Positions 8,394 to 17,058 of a stretch of 64,000 nt of DNA are shown here, one piece after another (position 1 is the first letter of the stretch; the number at the start of each line of letters is the position of its first letter). The stretch is from an uncultured Kordiimonas sp. (GTDB taxonomy: Bacteria > Pseudomonadota > Alphaproteobacteria > Sphingomonadales > Kordiimonadaceae). The translations under genes and the position numbers were made by a program. Location of the stretch: assembly GCA_947500295.1 (NCBI GenBank), contig CANMRM010000002.1:496001-560000 (forward strand). Reading direction: 5' to 3'. Under the pieces are notes generated by a model. That model had not been told where the DNA came from. It ran no database searches and was given only the letters and a program-made list of their open reading frames with translations.

Positions 8394-9575
8394 CTAGGGA
8401 TTTTCTGCCCTCAAACGACGCGTCAGCCTCTGGAACGACAACAACAGGACAGCAACGAGAACGGCACCGGTCATAAACGGCAAGCCAACATTCAGGTCAA
8501 ACAATAGTCCGGTTACCATGGGCCCAAACGAACGCCCCAGGGCCTGCATTGATTGAGCAACCCCCATCACGGCACCGCGTTCGTTGTCCTGCGCCTGATG
8601 AGAAGCAAGTGACAGCGCTGATGCGTTGAAGAGTGCCGTACCAACACTTGTCAATGTGAGTGCAATGACGAGGAACAGGGGCTCTGGAAGCACGGCCAGA
8701 ATAATCAGTCCGCCGCCCATCAGGCCCAGCCCCACCCTAACCAGCATAACTTCCCCAAACCGATTGGCCAAAGGACCCACAAGGGTTCCCTGAACAATCA
8801 CCAGCGTAACGCCAATATAGATGAAAATATTGCGCATCTCGATGGGGCCCCAATCGAAATGAACCAAAATATATTTGGGAACAAGGGGTTCCATGAGAGC
8901 CAGGCAAAATGTGAAGGCCAGAATGAGGAAGCACAGTTTCAGCAAGACAGGATGGCGCGCAATCTTCTGAAATGCTGCGATACGGCTGGCGGAATCACCC
9001 TCAGCGCCCTGTTCAGCCGTAATTGGGTGGCGCGTTTCCTTCATGAGAAAGACCACCATGGCCGACCCCAAAAGGCACACAAGAGCCGCAGCTGATGCGG
9101 GTCCAAATATGCTTGCCGACCCTGCACTATCGCCTGCAATCGAGCCCCCAATTGCAGTTCCAACCACAAAAGAAAGCCCAATCGCTGCGCCAATAACACC
9201 CATTCCTTTTGTCCGGTTTTCCGGGGTTGTGATGTCAGAAACCGTCGCAAAAACGACGGCCAGCGAGCCGGCACACAAGCCTGCGCAAACCATTGTCAGG
9301 AAAAGTGCGATTGTACTGCCCGCAAACACTGCCATCGCTGTATAAGACAACGCTCCCATGAACAGAGCTGTAGCCAGCACTTTTTTCCGGCCCAGCCGAT
9401 CAGAAAGCCTTCCCCACTGAGGGCCAGCCAAAAACTGTGCAAGACTGTAGGCGGCAATGATGGGGGTCGAAAGGCTGTTCGACAGCCCCATGTTGCCCAA
9501 AACATACATGATTGCAGGCAGGAGCATGGCAAAACTGCCCATGATCACAAGTACAGAGGCAAACAGAACTGGCAT
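8394..9575 (-). CDS. MFS transporter, DHA1/tetracycline-resistance-like
   Basis: 393 residues with about 12 hydrophobic segments, the major facilitator fold. Motif A is clear in the loop after helix 2 (GPQWGRLSDRLGRKKVL), and the second half has a related loop (LVGPLANRFGE). The order of features, including the motif-C-like GAAIGLSFVVGTAIGG in helix 5, fits the TetA/DHA1 drug:H+ antiporter group. It probably acts as an inner-membrane exporter or permease of a small hydrophobic compound, but the substrate is unknown. It is monocistronic: 136 bp separate it from the TPR lipoprotein gene upstream and a 196-bp gap from the STAS gene downstream. Confidence 0.87.
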   Translation of the reverse strand: MPVLFASVLVIMGSFAMLLPAIMYVLGNMGLSNSLSTPIIAAYSLAQFLAGPQWGRLSDRLGRKKVLATALFMGALSYTAMAVFAGSTIALFLTMVCAGLCAGSLAVVFATVSDITTPENRTKGMGVIGAAIGLSFVVGTAIGGSIAGDSAGSASIFGPASAAALVCLLGSAMVVFLMKETRHPITAEQGAEGDSASRIAAFQKIARHPVLLKLCFLILAFTFCLALMEPLVPKYILVHFDWGPIEMRNIFIYIGVTLVIVQGTLVGPLANRFGEVMLVRVGLGLMGGGLIILAVLPEPLFLVIALTLTSVGTALFNASALSLASHQAQDNERGAVMGVAQSMQALGRSFGPMVTGLLFDLNVGLPFMTGAVLVAVLLLSFQRLTRRLRAENP

Positions 9576-9711
9576 AAAGGTCTCTAGGCTTTAACTAAGT
9601 TTCCCATACACTGGGCACCAAACGCTGTAGCGTGTGTAATGACTTAAATCACGGCTGGGAACACAAAAAGAATGATCTTCGCCATGCGCCATACGCCATG
9701 ACTGGTTTTTG

Positions 9712-12213
9712 TCAGTCCGATTGCCCGTCGCCGCTGGCGCTTTGCTCAGCTTCAGCCTGAAATCCAGTGATTTTATCTTCCAGCGCCTGATAGGTAATGG
9801 AGTTTCCCGCTGCCTCAAGATCCGAGAGCGCTTTGCGAACAACATCAGTGTCACCGGGTTCACTCTTGTCCGTTTGCACAATAGAGTTTGCGTACCGGAC
9901 AGCGTCATTGCCGCTCAGGCCAAGTTTTTCAGCGAGCCAAAGACCCAGCAACTGATTGCGTTTTGTACGAATTTCACCCGCGCGCTGTTCTTGGGCGGCT
10001 TCTTCTTCCGAACGTTGTCCCGCAGCCGCCAGAAGCTCTGACGTCGCCTGTTCCTGTTGTTTGAGTTCTTCAGCCCGCAATTTGCGATTTTCTTCTGCAA
10101 TCCGTTCCAGTTCTTCCATCAACGCCGTCTGATCATCTTCGGCATCCAGGACATCCCTCGATTGTTCCTTGATCGCTTCCTGTCGCTCTACCTCTTCCAG
10201 GCGCTGTTGCTCGCGCTCTGCCAGTCGCTCGGCCCTTGCCTGTTCATCGGCTTCTTCTTCGGCCTGCAACGCCGACTGCCACTCTTCGGTTTTCTCTTCG
10301 ATGTATTTGACAAAGTCGGGGTTATATTCACCAAGGCGTCTTGCTTGTGTGGCCATGGATACTGCCCGGGTATAGTAACCCAGCATCGCCATCGCCTCCG
10401 CCCGGTCCGCCAGGACAATCGGTGAATTGGGCAAGGCATCAACGGCGCGGGCCAGGAAGGGCAGCGCCGCCTCTGGGTCACCAGTTTCGATCAGGGAACG
10501 GCCATACATTGCCAAAACCCGGGGGTCTTCCGCCGCCAGGTCGATAAGGACTTTAAGGTCGGTCCTTGCTTTACTGTAGTCTTCCTTCTGGATGTAGGCG
10601 AACGCCCTATTTTTGAGTGCTGACTGATATTCCGGCACTTTGGCAATCGCCGAACTGTAGGCCTCAATTGCTTCGTCAAACTTCCTCTGCCGATGCAAGA
10701 TTGCGCCTTTCAGGTTTGCTGCCACTGTGCTTTCTGGATCGAGAACCATTAACTGGTTTAGTGCTGTCTGGGCTTGTTCCAGGTCACCCGACGCAAGAAA
10801 CATATTAGCTTTGTTCGTCAGGCTTTCAGCGTCGTCTTGATTGTCAGCATACATGGCATCCAACAGGGCCGTAGCGCCATCAAGGTCGTCATTCAGAAAC
10901 CGCGCGAAAGCCGCACGCGTCATCAGCTGTCGGACAACTTCGGGGTCTGCATTTTCGTCCTGTTCGGCGACAATGAGCGCTCGCTCGATGTACTTGCGGG
11001 CGGATGCCAGATCCCCCCGTCCCGCTGCCGCTGACGTGGCATGAACCAGTGCAGTCACATTGGAAGCTTCATCACCAATAAGCGGGATCAAAATCTGCAG
11101 GGCTTCAGCCGACTGTCCGCGGCGCGCCATCGAATCCGCCAACGCCAGACGGGTAGAATCATCATTTGGAAAAAAGAAGAGTGCCCTGCGCAAGTAAGGA
11201 ATGGCTGTAGAGTATTTTTCCAGCTCGTAGGTTGTTAACCCATATACCTGCGCTGCTCTTGGATACTCCCGGGTGAAGTCGCCGGTTCTGATTAAGAGGT
11301 CCTCAGCCTCATCAAGTTTCCCCTCTCCCACAAGCAAAAGCGCGGAATAATAACTTGCCATGGGATTGTTGGGTGTCGATGCGTAGATGGCGTCAAGCTG
11401 TTCGCGCGCCAGCTCGAAAGCATCCTGCGAAATAAGAATGCCCGCAAGCTCGAGCCGGGACAATAGATCAGACGGATTCACTTCCAGGGTTTTCTCGAAA
11501 AAGGCACGTGCTTCATCAACCTGACCGCTATAGCGCGCGACCATACCCTGCACATAGCTTATTACCGGATCATCTTTTTCCCGCGCAACCGCTTCTGTCA
11601 GGTTAAGGCTCGCCTGCTCCAGGTTGCCCCGCTGCAAATAGAACAAGGCCAGCGCAGTGTACCCGGTGAAATTATCGGCATTCTCTTCAACAGCCGCTTT
11701 ATAGAAAGTTTCTGCGCCTTCAAATTCTCCCAATGACATTAGAATGTCGCCGCGCAACACCAACGCGTTGAATTCGTCTTCTTCGGGCAGTTCGAGGCCG
11801 CGCAGGGCCTGCTCAGCGTCTTTATGCCTACCTTGCATGACCAAAGACTGCGCCAGCATAAGAGCGGTTGTCTCTTCCCCCACTCCGCGGTCACGCAGTT
11901 TATAAACTGTCTCTTCAGCAGCAATACCAGCGCCAAATTTGATGTATATTTCCCCAAGCAACAGCATGTGCTGGTTACTGGCAATGCCTTCGTCACGATA
12001 GTATTGCAGCGCGTCCAGCGCTTTTTGGTCTTCGCCTTCGTCAACGAACGCCTGCAAGTCCTCAACCGAGTATGATTCAAACAGCTCCCGTTTCTTGGCA
12101 ATTTCCTCGTCTTCGCCGCAAGCGAGCAGCAGAAAGGGCAGCACAACGGCAAAACACAAGCGACAAAAACCACTTTTGCCAGACTTTAAATCTGATTGGA
12201 TCATCGCTTTCAT
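9712..12213 (-). CDS. PrsT-like TPR lipoprotein with a C-terminal zeta/DUF1476 domain
   Basis: 833 residues. The N-terminus is a lipoprotein signal (FAVVLPFLLLAC, lipid-modified C32; no Asp at +2, so outer-membrane sorting is expected). Residues ~45-640 are about 15 TPR-type repeats, for example FYKAAVEENADNFTGYTALA and PYLRRALFFFPNDDSTRLAL. Residues ~655-745 are a charged coiled coil (EEADEQARAERLAEREQQ). Residues 749-824 match the zeta F1-ATPase inhibitor protein encoded at 15699-16022 without gaps (36 of 76 identical by eye). Size, lipobox and TPR array resemble PrsT of PEP-CTERM/exosortase systems, and a PEP-CTERM protein is divergently encoded next door. The zeta-type tail is not something I know from PrsT. 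The N-terminal inhibitory segment of zeta is not conserved in the fusion. An assembly or scaffolding role at the outer membrane is inference. Confidence 0.85.
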   Translation of the reverse strand: MKAMIQSDLKSGKSGFCRLCFAVVLPFLLLACGEDEEIAKKRELFESYSVEDLQAFVDEGEDQKALDALQYYRDEGIASNQHMLLLGEIYIKFGAGIAAEETVYKLRDRGVGEETTALMLAQSLVMQGRHKDAEQALRGLELPEEDEFNALVLRGDILMSLGEFEGAETFYKAAVEENADNFTGYTALALFYLQRGNLEQASLNLTEAVAREKDDPVISYVQGMVARYSGQVDEARAFFEKTLEVNPSDLLSRLELAGILISQDAFELAREQLDAIYASTPNNPMASYYSALLLVGEGKLDEAEDLLIRTGDFTREYPRAAQVYGLTTYELEKYSTAIPYLRRALFFFPNDDSTRLALADSMARRGQSAEALQILIPLIGDEASNVTALVHATSAAAGRGDLASARKYIERALIVAEQDENADPEVVRQLMTRAAFARFLNDDLDGATALLDAMYADNQDDAESLTNKANMFLASGDLEQAQTALNQLMVLDPESTVAANLKGAILHRQRKFDEAIEAYSSAIAKVPEYQSALKNRAFAYIQKEDYSKARTDLKVLIDLAAEDPRVLAMYGRSLIETGDPEAALPFLARAVDALPNSPIVLADRAEAMAMLGYYTRAVSMATQARRLGEYNPDFVKYIEEKTEEWQSALQAEEEADEQARAERLAEREQQRLEEVERQEAIKEQSRDVLDAEDDQTALMEELERIAEENRKLRAEELKQQEQATSELLAAAGQRSEEEAAQEQRAGEIRTKRNQLLGLWLAEKLGLSGNDAVRYANSIVQTDKSEPGDTDVVRKALSDLEAAGNSITYQALEDKITGFQAEAEQSASGDGQSD

Positions 12214-12322
12214 ATCCCGTGGTAAGATTGCGGTTTACTCAATCATCTGCACGCAGCGCCCCGAAACACTATTTCGCGGTATTGTGCTTGCTTTGTGTCA
12301 AGCCTGATACAGCTTTTGAATG

Positions 12323-12363
12323 TTATTGATACAAGATACAAGATTTGTTGATTATTGATACAA
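12323..12363. repeat. Pair of 12-bp direct repeats between divergent genes
   Basis: TTATTGATACAA occurs at 12323-12334 and again at 12352-12363, 29 bp apart (close to three helical turns), in the AT-rich gap between the TPR lipoprotein gene and the PEP-CTERM gene. Such phased repeats can be binding sites for a shared regulator. I see no sigma-54 -24/-12 promoter, which controls some PEP-CTERM genes. Confidence 0.45.
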
Positions 12364-12466
12364 ATTGTACTATTTTTCGCAACAAGTAATAGAGATTGGG
12401 AAGTCGGGCGGCTGATGCGCTTTGTCAAGCGTAGTAGCTGCTTTTCTATTTTGGATTGGAAAATCG

Positions 12467-13189
12467 GTGCGTCCAATTGGAACAATTTGCAGGTCACTCT
12501 CCATCGGTTTGTCTTTGATGGGTTTGAGCAGCGTCATGTCTGCGCCAGCAAACGCAACATATTATTGGGATGTGACAGCAGACGCAGGAAGCTTTGCTCC
12601 TGTTGCTCTCGGCGATGACATAACACTGGATGCATGCAGCTCCCGCCTGAATGTCGCGAACAACCCCAGCGGCGCTGGCACGTCTATCTGCAATCTCGTT
12701 AACGTCTCGCTGTTCAGCGTAAACTGGTTTGCGAAAAACGTCACAACGGGTGCGTTTTCCTGGCTGACAGGTGGCTTGGGAAGCAATCAGAGCCCTAATC
12801 TCTACAGCCTTGCCAATGGAACCGCTGCAGCCAACAGCCAGACCACGACATCGACAGGCTCAGGCACGTTTTTTGACAGCGTTGGGACGTACGCAATTGG
12901 TGTCTATGTGGCGAGCACGACGACATCAACCTACTTCACGGAATCCATCAGCAACGGCGGTACGCCCTACAACTACACGGCTGCTTTCGGCGGTGATTTC
13001 ACAACTTCGCTCACCAACGCATTCTCCTACAACGGGTACCTGAACAATGCTGCGGCCTGGAGTTCCAATTTTACTGTCAGTGAGCCGGTAACGGTTCCCG
13101 AACCAGCGCCACTGCTTCTGTTGTTGCCTGCTATGGTTTGGATAGCGCGGCGTGAGCGCAAGCGAAGCCAGCAAAAGTTTCGGGCGTAA
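12467..13189 (+). CDS. PEP-CTERM sorting-domain protein
   Basis: About 240 residues. It has a Sec signal peptide (CRSLSIGLSLMGLSSVMS, cleavage after ANA), a Ser/Thr/Asn/Gly-rich mature region of low complexity (TYYWDVTADAG onward), and a textbook PEP-CTERM tail. The tail consists of the motif VPEPAP, a short hydrophobic helix (LLLLLPAMVW) and a basic end (RRERKRSQQKF). PEP-CTERM signals are recognised by exosortase, which cleaves them and passes the protein to the cell surface or extracellular matrix, usually with exopolysaccharide. No exosortase gene is in the window. The start is uncertain: GTG 12467 gives a normal signal peptide, while an in-frame TTG at 12422 adds 15 residues. A terminator follows directly. 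Confidence 0.85.
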   Translation: MRPIGTICRSLSIGLSLMGLSSVMSAPANATYYWDVTADAGSFAPVALGDDITLDACSSRLNVANNPSGAGTSICNLVNVSLFSVNWFAKNVTTGAFSWLTGGLGSNQSPNLYSLANGTAAANSQTTTSTGSGTFFDSVGTYAIGVYVASTTTSTYFTESISNGGTPYNYTAAFGGDFTTSLTNAFSYNGYLNNAAAWSSNFTVSEPVTVPEPAPLLLLLPAMVWIARRERKRSQQKFRA

Positions 13190-13233
13190 TCTGGCACCTG
13201 AAGCGCACGCGACTTTTTCCGACCCTGAAAAAT

Positions 13234-13264
13234 AAAAGCAAGGCCATGGTAGCCTTGCTTTTTT
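13234..13264 (+). terminator. Rho-independent terminator of the PEP-CTERM gene
   Basis: An 11-bp perfect stem (AAAAGCAAGGC / GCCTTGCTTTT) with a 7-nt loop followed by a T-rich stretch, 45 bp after the stop codon. Confidence 0.85.
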
Positions 13265-13281
13265 GCTTTTGCGGCAATGAT

Positions 13282-15540
13282 CTAGGCGTCTCTCAACTGG
13301 CTGCCAACAGGAAGCTCCCGAATGCGCGTGCCCGTCAGCTGGAAGATCGCATCCGTCAATGCCGGCGCAAGTGGCGGCACCGAGATTTCCCCGGTTCCAA
13401 ACACGTCTTCCCGCGAGCTCAGAATATGCACATCAATCTCGGGCGGCGCCATATCAATACGCATCATCTCATAGGTATCAAAGTTGGCGCGAATAGCCCG
13501 CCCCTGCTCCACCAGCGCATTCTGATTAAGCGTGGCAGACAAGGCATCATTGATACCTCCTTCAATTTGGGCACGCGCGCCATTTGGGTTGACACACAGG
13601 CCACAGTCAATCGCGGCCGTTACTTTTCTTACCCAGGGCTTGTCGTTTCGGATGGAGGCCTCAACCACCAGGGCGCAGTAGCTACCAAATGTAAAGTAAC
13701 CGGCAATTCCGTGCGCAAAGCCTTCCTTGATATTTTGCCGCCAGCCGGCCTGCTCTGCCGCCACTTTCAAACAATTCGCCAACTTCTGGGGACTCCAGGT
13801 CGGCCCGCCCCAATGCGGGTATTCAAGCTCTTCAATACCTTCAAGGTGTTTGAGCCGAAACTTTAGCGGATCTTCCCCAGCTGCATGGGCCAGCTCGTTC
13901 ATAAAGCTCTCAACGAAAAACCCCTGCTGCGATGGCATGGGGGCCCGCCAGGCTCCCTGCATGATATTCCAATCAACTGAATGGAAATCCAATTCAAAGT
14001 TGGGGACAATTCCACGCGGGAAGTTTCCTGTCCATATGGTCTCGCCATAACGCTCCTCGGGAGGCGGTCGGTCGCCATTTACGCTGGACGCATGAGCGGT
14101 TGTGTGATGCCAGGACGTTATTTTGCCAGTCTCATCCAGGCCGGCCCTGAGCCGCTGGCGAGACAGCAGACGAAACCCATCCACCGACATGTCACTCTCG
14201 CGGCTCCACATCAGCTTAACCGGCCGCCCAACCGCCTTTGATATCCAATAGCCCTCAAGGGCATAATCAGACCAAAGGCGGCGTCCAAAACTGCCGCCAG
14301 TGCGTGTCAGTTCAAAATCAATATCGGTCTGCGTCAGCCCTGAAGCGCCGGTCAAAAGTCTGATTGTGGTATAAGAATTGTGTCCGGGCTCGATAACGCG
14401 AACTTTGTCATCCTGTGCATAGATGATGCAATTCATGGGTTCCATGGTGGCATGAGCAAGGGAAGGCAACGCATACTCGACATCTACCACGACCGCACAG
14501 TCTTCTATGGCATCCTTGCCTTGTCCGTCACGTACAACAGTTTGCCCATCCTTTTGCAGCAGGTCGTGCAGCCTGGCATGCATGCCCACCGTACTGTCCT
14601 CCTCCCCCACCGGTGGCTGGTTCCAGGTCACTTTAAGGGCTTGCAGGCCCTTTTGGGCAGCCCAATAACTATCCGCAACCACGGCAACTGCATGCTTCTG
14701 GTAGGCTATGCCGTTTGGCGCATCAAGGTTGACAATCTCCACGACGCCATTGACCGCTCTGGCGGCTGTGTCGTCAACCTTTCCAATGGTGGCAGTGTAG
14801 GTGGGTGCATGCACAATGGTGGCGTACAGCATGCCCTCCATTTCGGCATCAATGCCAAAAACAGCTGACCCATCAACAACTTCTCGGCTTGCCGTGTTTT
14901 TACGCTCAGAGCCTATGATTGTGAAATCATCCGAAGTTTTCAACGCCGTGTCCACCCACGTTTCCGGGGAAGGAAAAGGTTTTTCAGCAGCAAGGGCCGC
15001 AATTTCCGAGAAGGGAATCCGCCTATCTGTATTGCGCACTTCGATGTGGGAGTTGATAGTCATCAATCGACCAACTTCCACACCTAAATGCTCTGAAGCA
15101 GCCTCAAGAAGAACCTGCCTTGTGACCGCCGCTATTTCCCTGACTGGCCGCCAGGAACGGCGCGTTGTAAAACTGCCACCTCCGCCCTGTGGGCCGTATG
15201 CCCAGCGGTAGCGACCATTTGGCAGTCGCCTTGATTTCACAGGCAACTGCTTAACGGTAAGTTGATCAAAATCAGCACCCAGTTCTTCGGCAATCAACAT
15301 TGTCGTCGTCACATGCATGCCGGAACCGATTTCTGGCGACGGTGCACCGACGACTATAGAGTTGTCAGGATTGATCCTGATGTAAGGACCTATATCGCCC
15401 GAGAAATTCAGGGTTTCGGTTTCGCCGCCCTCAGCGAGCAAAGCTGCACGGGCTCCATCCGCAACAATCAGGGCACCTGTGCCCGCTATCAACTTGATTA
15501 CCGACCTTCGGCTCATTTCCGGTTTTGACTGAATGTTCAT
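13282..15540 (-). CDS. Tat-exported molybdopterin-binding oxidoreductase, large subunit (IorB-like)
   Basis: 752 residues of the xanthine dehydrogenase/isoquinoline 1-oxidoreductase beta-subunit family, which binds molybdopterin cytosine dinucleotide and hydroxylates aldehydes or N-heterocycles. The N-terminus carries a twin-arginine signal (SRRSVIKLIAGTGALIVA), so the folded cofactor-loaded enzyme is exported to the periplasm. The family regions are intact: GGGSFTTRRSW, GGSFGRRLWSDYALEG, and the C-terminal GTGEISVPPLAPALTDAIF carrying the likely catalytic glutamate. A partner small [2Fe-2S] subunit normally encoded alongside is missing here, as are Moco maturation genes; the partner may be elsewhere. 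A palindrome upstream suggests repression by a dimeric regulator. Confidence 0.88.
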   Translation of the reverse strand: MNIQSKPEMSRRSVIKLIAGTGALIVADGARAALLAEGGETETLNFSGDIGPYIRINPDNSIVVGAPSPEIGSGMHVTTTMLIAEELGADFDQLTVKQLPVKSRRLPNGRYRWAYGPQGGGGSFTTRRSWRPVREIAAVTRQVLLEAASEHLGVEVGRLMTINSHIEVRNTDRRIPFSEIAALAAEKPFPSPETWVDTALKTSDDFTIIGSERKNTASREVVDGSAVFGIDAEMEGMLYATIVHAPTYTATIGKVDDTAARAVNGVVEIVNLDAPNGIAYQKHAVAVVADSYWAAQKGLQALKVTWNQPPVGEEDSTVGMHARLHDLLQKDGQTVVRDGQGKDAIEDCAVVVDVEYALPSLAHATMEPMNCIIYAQDDKVRVIEPGHNSYTTIRLLTGASGLTQTDIDFELTRTGGSFGRRLWSDYALEGYWISKAVGRPVKLMWSRESDMSVDGFRLLSRQRLRAGLDETGKITSWHHTTAHASSVNGDRPPPEERYGETIWTGNFPRGIVPNFELDFHSVDWNIMQGAWRAPMPSQQGFFVESFMNELAHAAGEDPLKFRLKHLEGIEELEYPHWGGPTWSPQKLANCLKVAAEQAGWRQNIKEGFAHGIAGYFTFGSYCALVVEASIRNDKPWVRKVTAAIDCGLCVNPNGARAQIEGGINDALSATLNQNALVEQGRAIRANFDTYEMMRIDMAPPEIDVHILSSREDVFGTGEISVPPLAPALTDAIFQLTGTRIRELPVGSQLRDA

Positions 15541-15555
15541 TTACCCCTCCATCAC

Positions 15556-15577
15556 GATGATATAACGTTATATCGTC
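15556..15577. promoter_or_regulatory. Candidate operator palindrome upstream of the molybdoenzyme gene
   Basis: GATATAACGTTATATC at 15559-15574 is a perfect 16-bp palindrome. With one mismatch it extends to 22 bp. Its near edge is 16 bp before the molybdoenzyme start codon, where a TetR-like or similar dimeric repressor could block transcription. No regulator gene is adjacent, so the binder is unknown. Confidence 0.5.
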
Positions 15578-15650
15578 ATAAAACTAAGGCGCGCCCATTG
15601 CGATGGTTGGCCCGATTTAAGGGATTAGCGGTCACTCCTGTGTGACGAAC

Positions 15651-15673
15651 AAAAAAGGGGCCCTGCGGCCCCT
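15651..15673 (-). terminator. Rho-independent terminator of the zeta gene
   Basis: Stem AGGGGCC / GGCCCCT with a 4-nt loop. On the minus strand it is followed by TTTTTT, 26 bp after the stop codon of the DUF1476 gene. Confidence 0.8.
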
Positions 15674-15698
15674 CATGTCGTCATCAATGTAGGTCGGT

Positions 15699-16022
15699 TT
15701 AAACCTCAGACATGATCTGGGATTTAGCTTCATCCATGAAGGAGTTGAGCTTCTTTTCAATCTCCGCGTCCGTCATGTTCACGTCGCTTTTTTCAAGATC
15801 GGATGCCACTTTGCGCACCACATCAGCATCACCCTCTTCCTCAAGGTCCGCCGCCACAATCGAGCCTGCGTATTCTTTTACAGCATCACCGCTCAGCCCC
15901 ATTTCGCCTGCAAGCCATTCGCCGAACAACCGGTTGCGGCGTGCTCTGGCACGAAACATCAGGTCGGCGTCATGAGCAAACTTGTCTTCAAAGGCTTTTT
16001 CGCGGCTGTCAAAAGTGGTCAT
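15699..16022 (-). CDS. F1-ATPase inhibitor zeta subunit (DUF1476)
   Basis: 107 residues, full length for DUF1476, the alphaproteobacterial zeta protein. In Paracoccus zeta binds F1-ATPase and blocks ATP hydrolysis through its disordered N-terminus. Here the N-terminal segment FDSREKAFEDKFAHDADL matches the inhibitory region, followed by the four-helix bundle with RRNRLFGEWLAGEMGLSG, YAGSIVAADLEEEGDADVV and TDAEIEKKLNSFMDEA. The protein is cytoplasmic, monocistronic, with its own terminator, and divergent from the purine operon. The same bundle recurs at the C-terminus of the TPR lipoprotein 3.5 kb away. Confidence 0.93.
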   Translation of the reverse strand: MTTFDSREKAFEDKFAHDADLMFRARARRNRLFGEWLAGEMGLSGDAVKEYAGSIVAADLEEEGDADVVRKVASDLEKSDVNMTDAEIEKKLNSFMDEAKSQIMSEV

Positions 16023-16251
16023 AAAAAATGTCCTTGTGTCCGATTCTTTTGGCTAGATGGGCGGATACCGGCTGGTTTTCAACCCGCTCTGGCTGTTTCT
16101 TCGCTCCATTTTACTGCAATTTCAACCGTAAAAGCGAATATTTGAGTTTTGCACGTCACAAACATTGTCGTGAGCGATCTCTTCGGCTATGGTCCGGCCA
16201 AATTTTGACAGCCGCTTCAGCGCGCACAGGACAACAGGGGAAGCCGCATCA

Positions 16252-17022
16252 ATGTCTCGTCGCAACAAGCTCTATGAAGGCAAGGCCAAGGTTCTTTTTG
16301 AAGGACCGGAACCCGGCACGATCATCCAGTACTTCAAAGACGATGCCACAGCATTTAATGCCGAGAAAAAAGGTACACTTTCCGGCAAAGGCGTCGTCAA
16401 CAACCATATCTCGGAATATCTGTTCAAAGCCCTTGACGATGTTGGTGTGCCCAACCACTTCATCGAACGCCTGTCTATGCGCGAGCAGCTGGTCAAAGCC
16501 GTCGAAATCATCCCGGTCGAAATCATCGTGCGCAACATCGCCGCGGGTAGCATGTCCAAACGACTGGGCATCGAAGAAGGTACGCCGTTGCCCAATCCGC
16601 TTGTCGAATTCTGTTACAAGTCTGACGAGCTCGGGGATCCACTGATCGCAGAAGAACACATCCTTACCTTCGGCTGGGCCGAAGAGCAGGAAATTGACGA
16701 GATGATGTTTTACGCGCTGCGCGTTAATGATTTTCTCTCTGGCATGTTTGCCGGCATCGGCATCAAGCTCGTGGACTTCAAGCTTGAATTCGGTCGCTTT
16801 TATGATGGCGACGAATGCACCACCATACTCGCCGATGAAATCAGCCCGGACGGTTGTCGTTTGTGGGACATGAAAACCGGCGAAAAACTCGATAAAGACC
16901 GCTTCCGCCGTGATTTGGGCGGCGAAATGGAAGCCTATATTGAAGTGGCGCGCCGGCTTGGCATCCTGCCCTCCGCAGACGTCACCGAAATCGCTGACCA
17001 CAAAAACAAAAAACGAAGTTAA
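16252..17022 (+). CDS. purC: Phosphoribosylaminoimidazole-succinocarboxamide synthase
   Basis: SAICAR synthase joins CAIR and aspartate using ATP in de novo purine synthesis. The 256 residues match the usual size. Landmarks are the N-terminal [12 protein letters not shown] (nucleotide-binding strand region), [28 protein letters not shown] and [14 protein letters not shown]. The start at 16252 gives [13 protein letters not shown] with AGGGGA upstream; an upstream in-frame ATG at 16189 has no support. It opens the operon purC-purS-purQ-purL (gaps 36, 4 and 10 bp). Confidence 0.97.
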   Translation: MSRRNKLYEGKAKVLFEGPEPGTIIQYFKDDATAFNAEKKGTLSGKGVVNNHISEYLFKALDDVGVPNHFIERLSMREQLVKAVEIIPVEIIVRNIAAGSMSKRLGIEEGTPLPNPLVEFCYKSDELGDPLIAEEHILTFGWAEEQEIDEMMFYALRVNDFLSGMFAGIGIKLVDFKLEFGRFYDGDECTTILADEISPDGCRLWDMKTGEKLDKDRFRRDLGGEMEAYIEVARRLGILPSADVTEIADHKNKKRS

Positions 17023-17058
17023 CCCGCACCATCATCCAGCTTAAAGGAAACTGCTCCA

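Noticed and set aside
12367-12466. Sigma-54 promoter before the PEP-CTERM gene
   Set aside because: Some PEP-CTERM genes use sigma-54, but no GG-N10-GC arrangement with the TGGCAC/TTGC consensus is present.
16249-17001. 250-codon minus-strand frame opposite purC
   Set aside because: Long only because purC codon bias leaves its antisense frame open; the sense protein is unmistakable.
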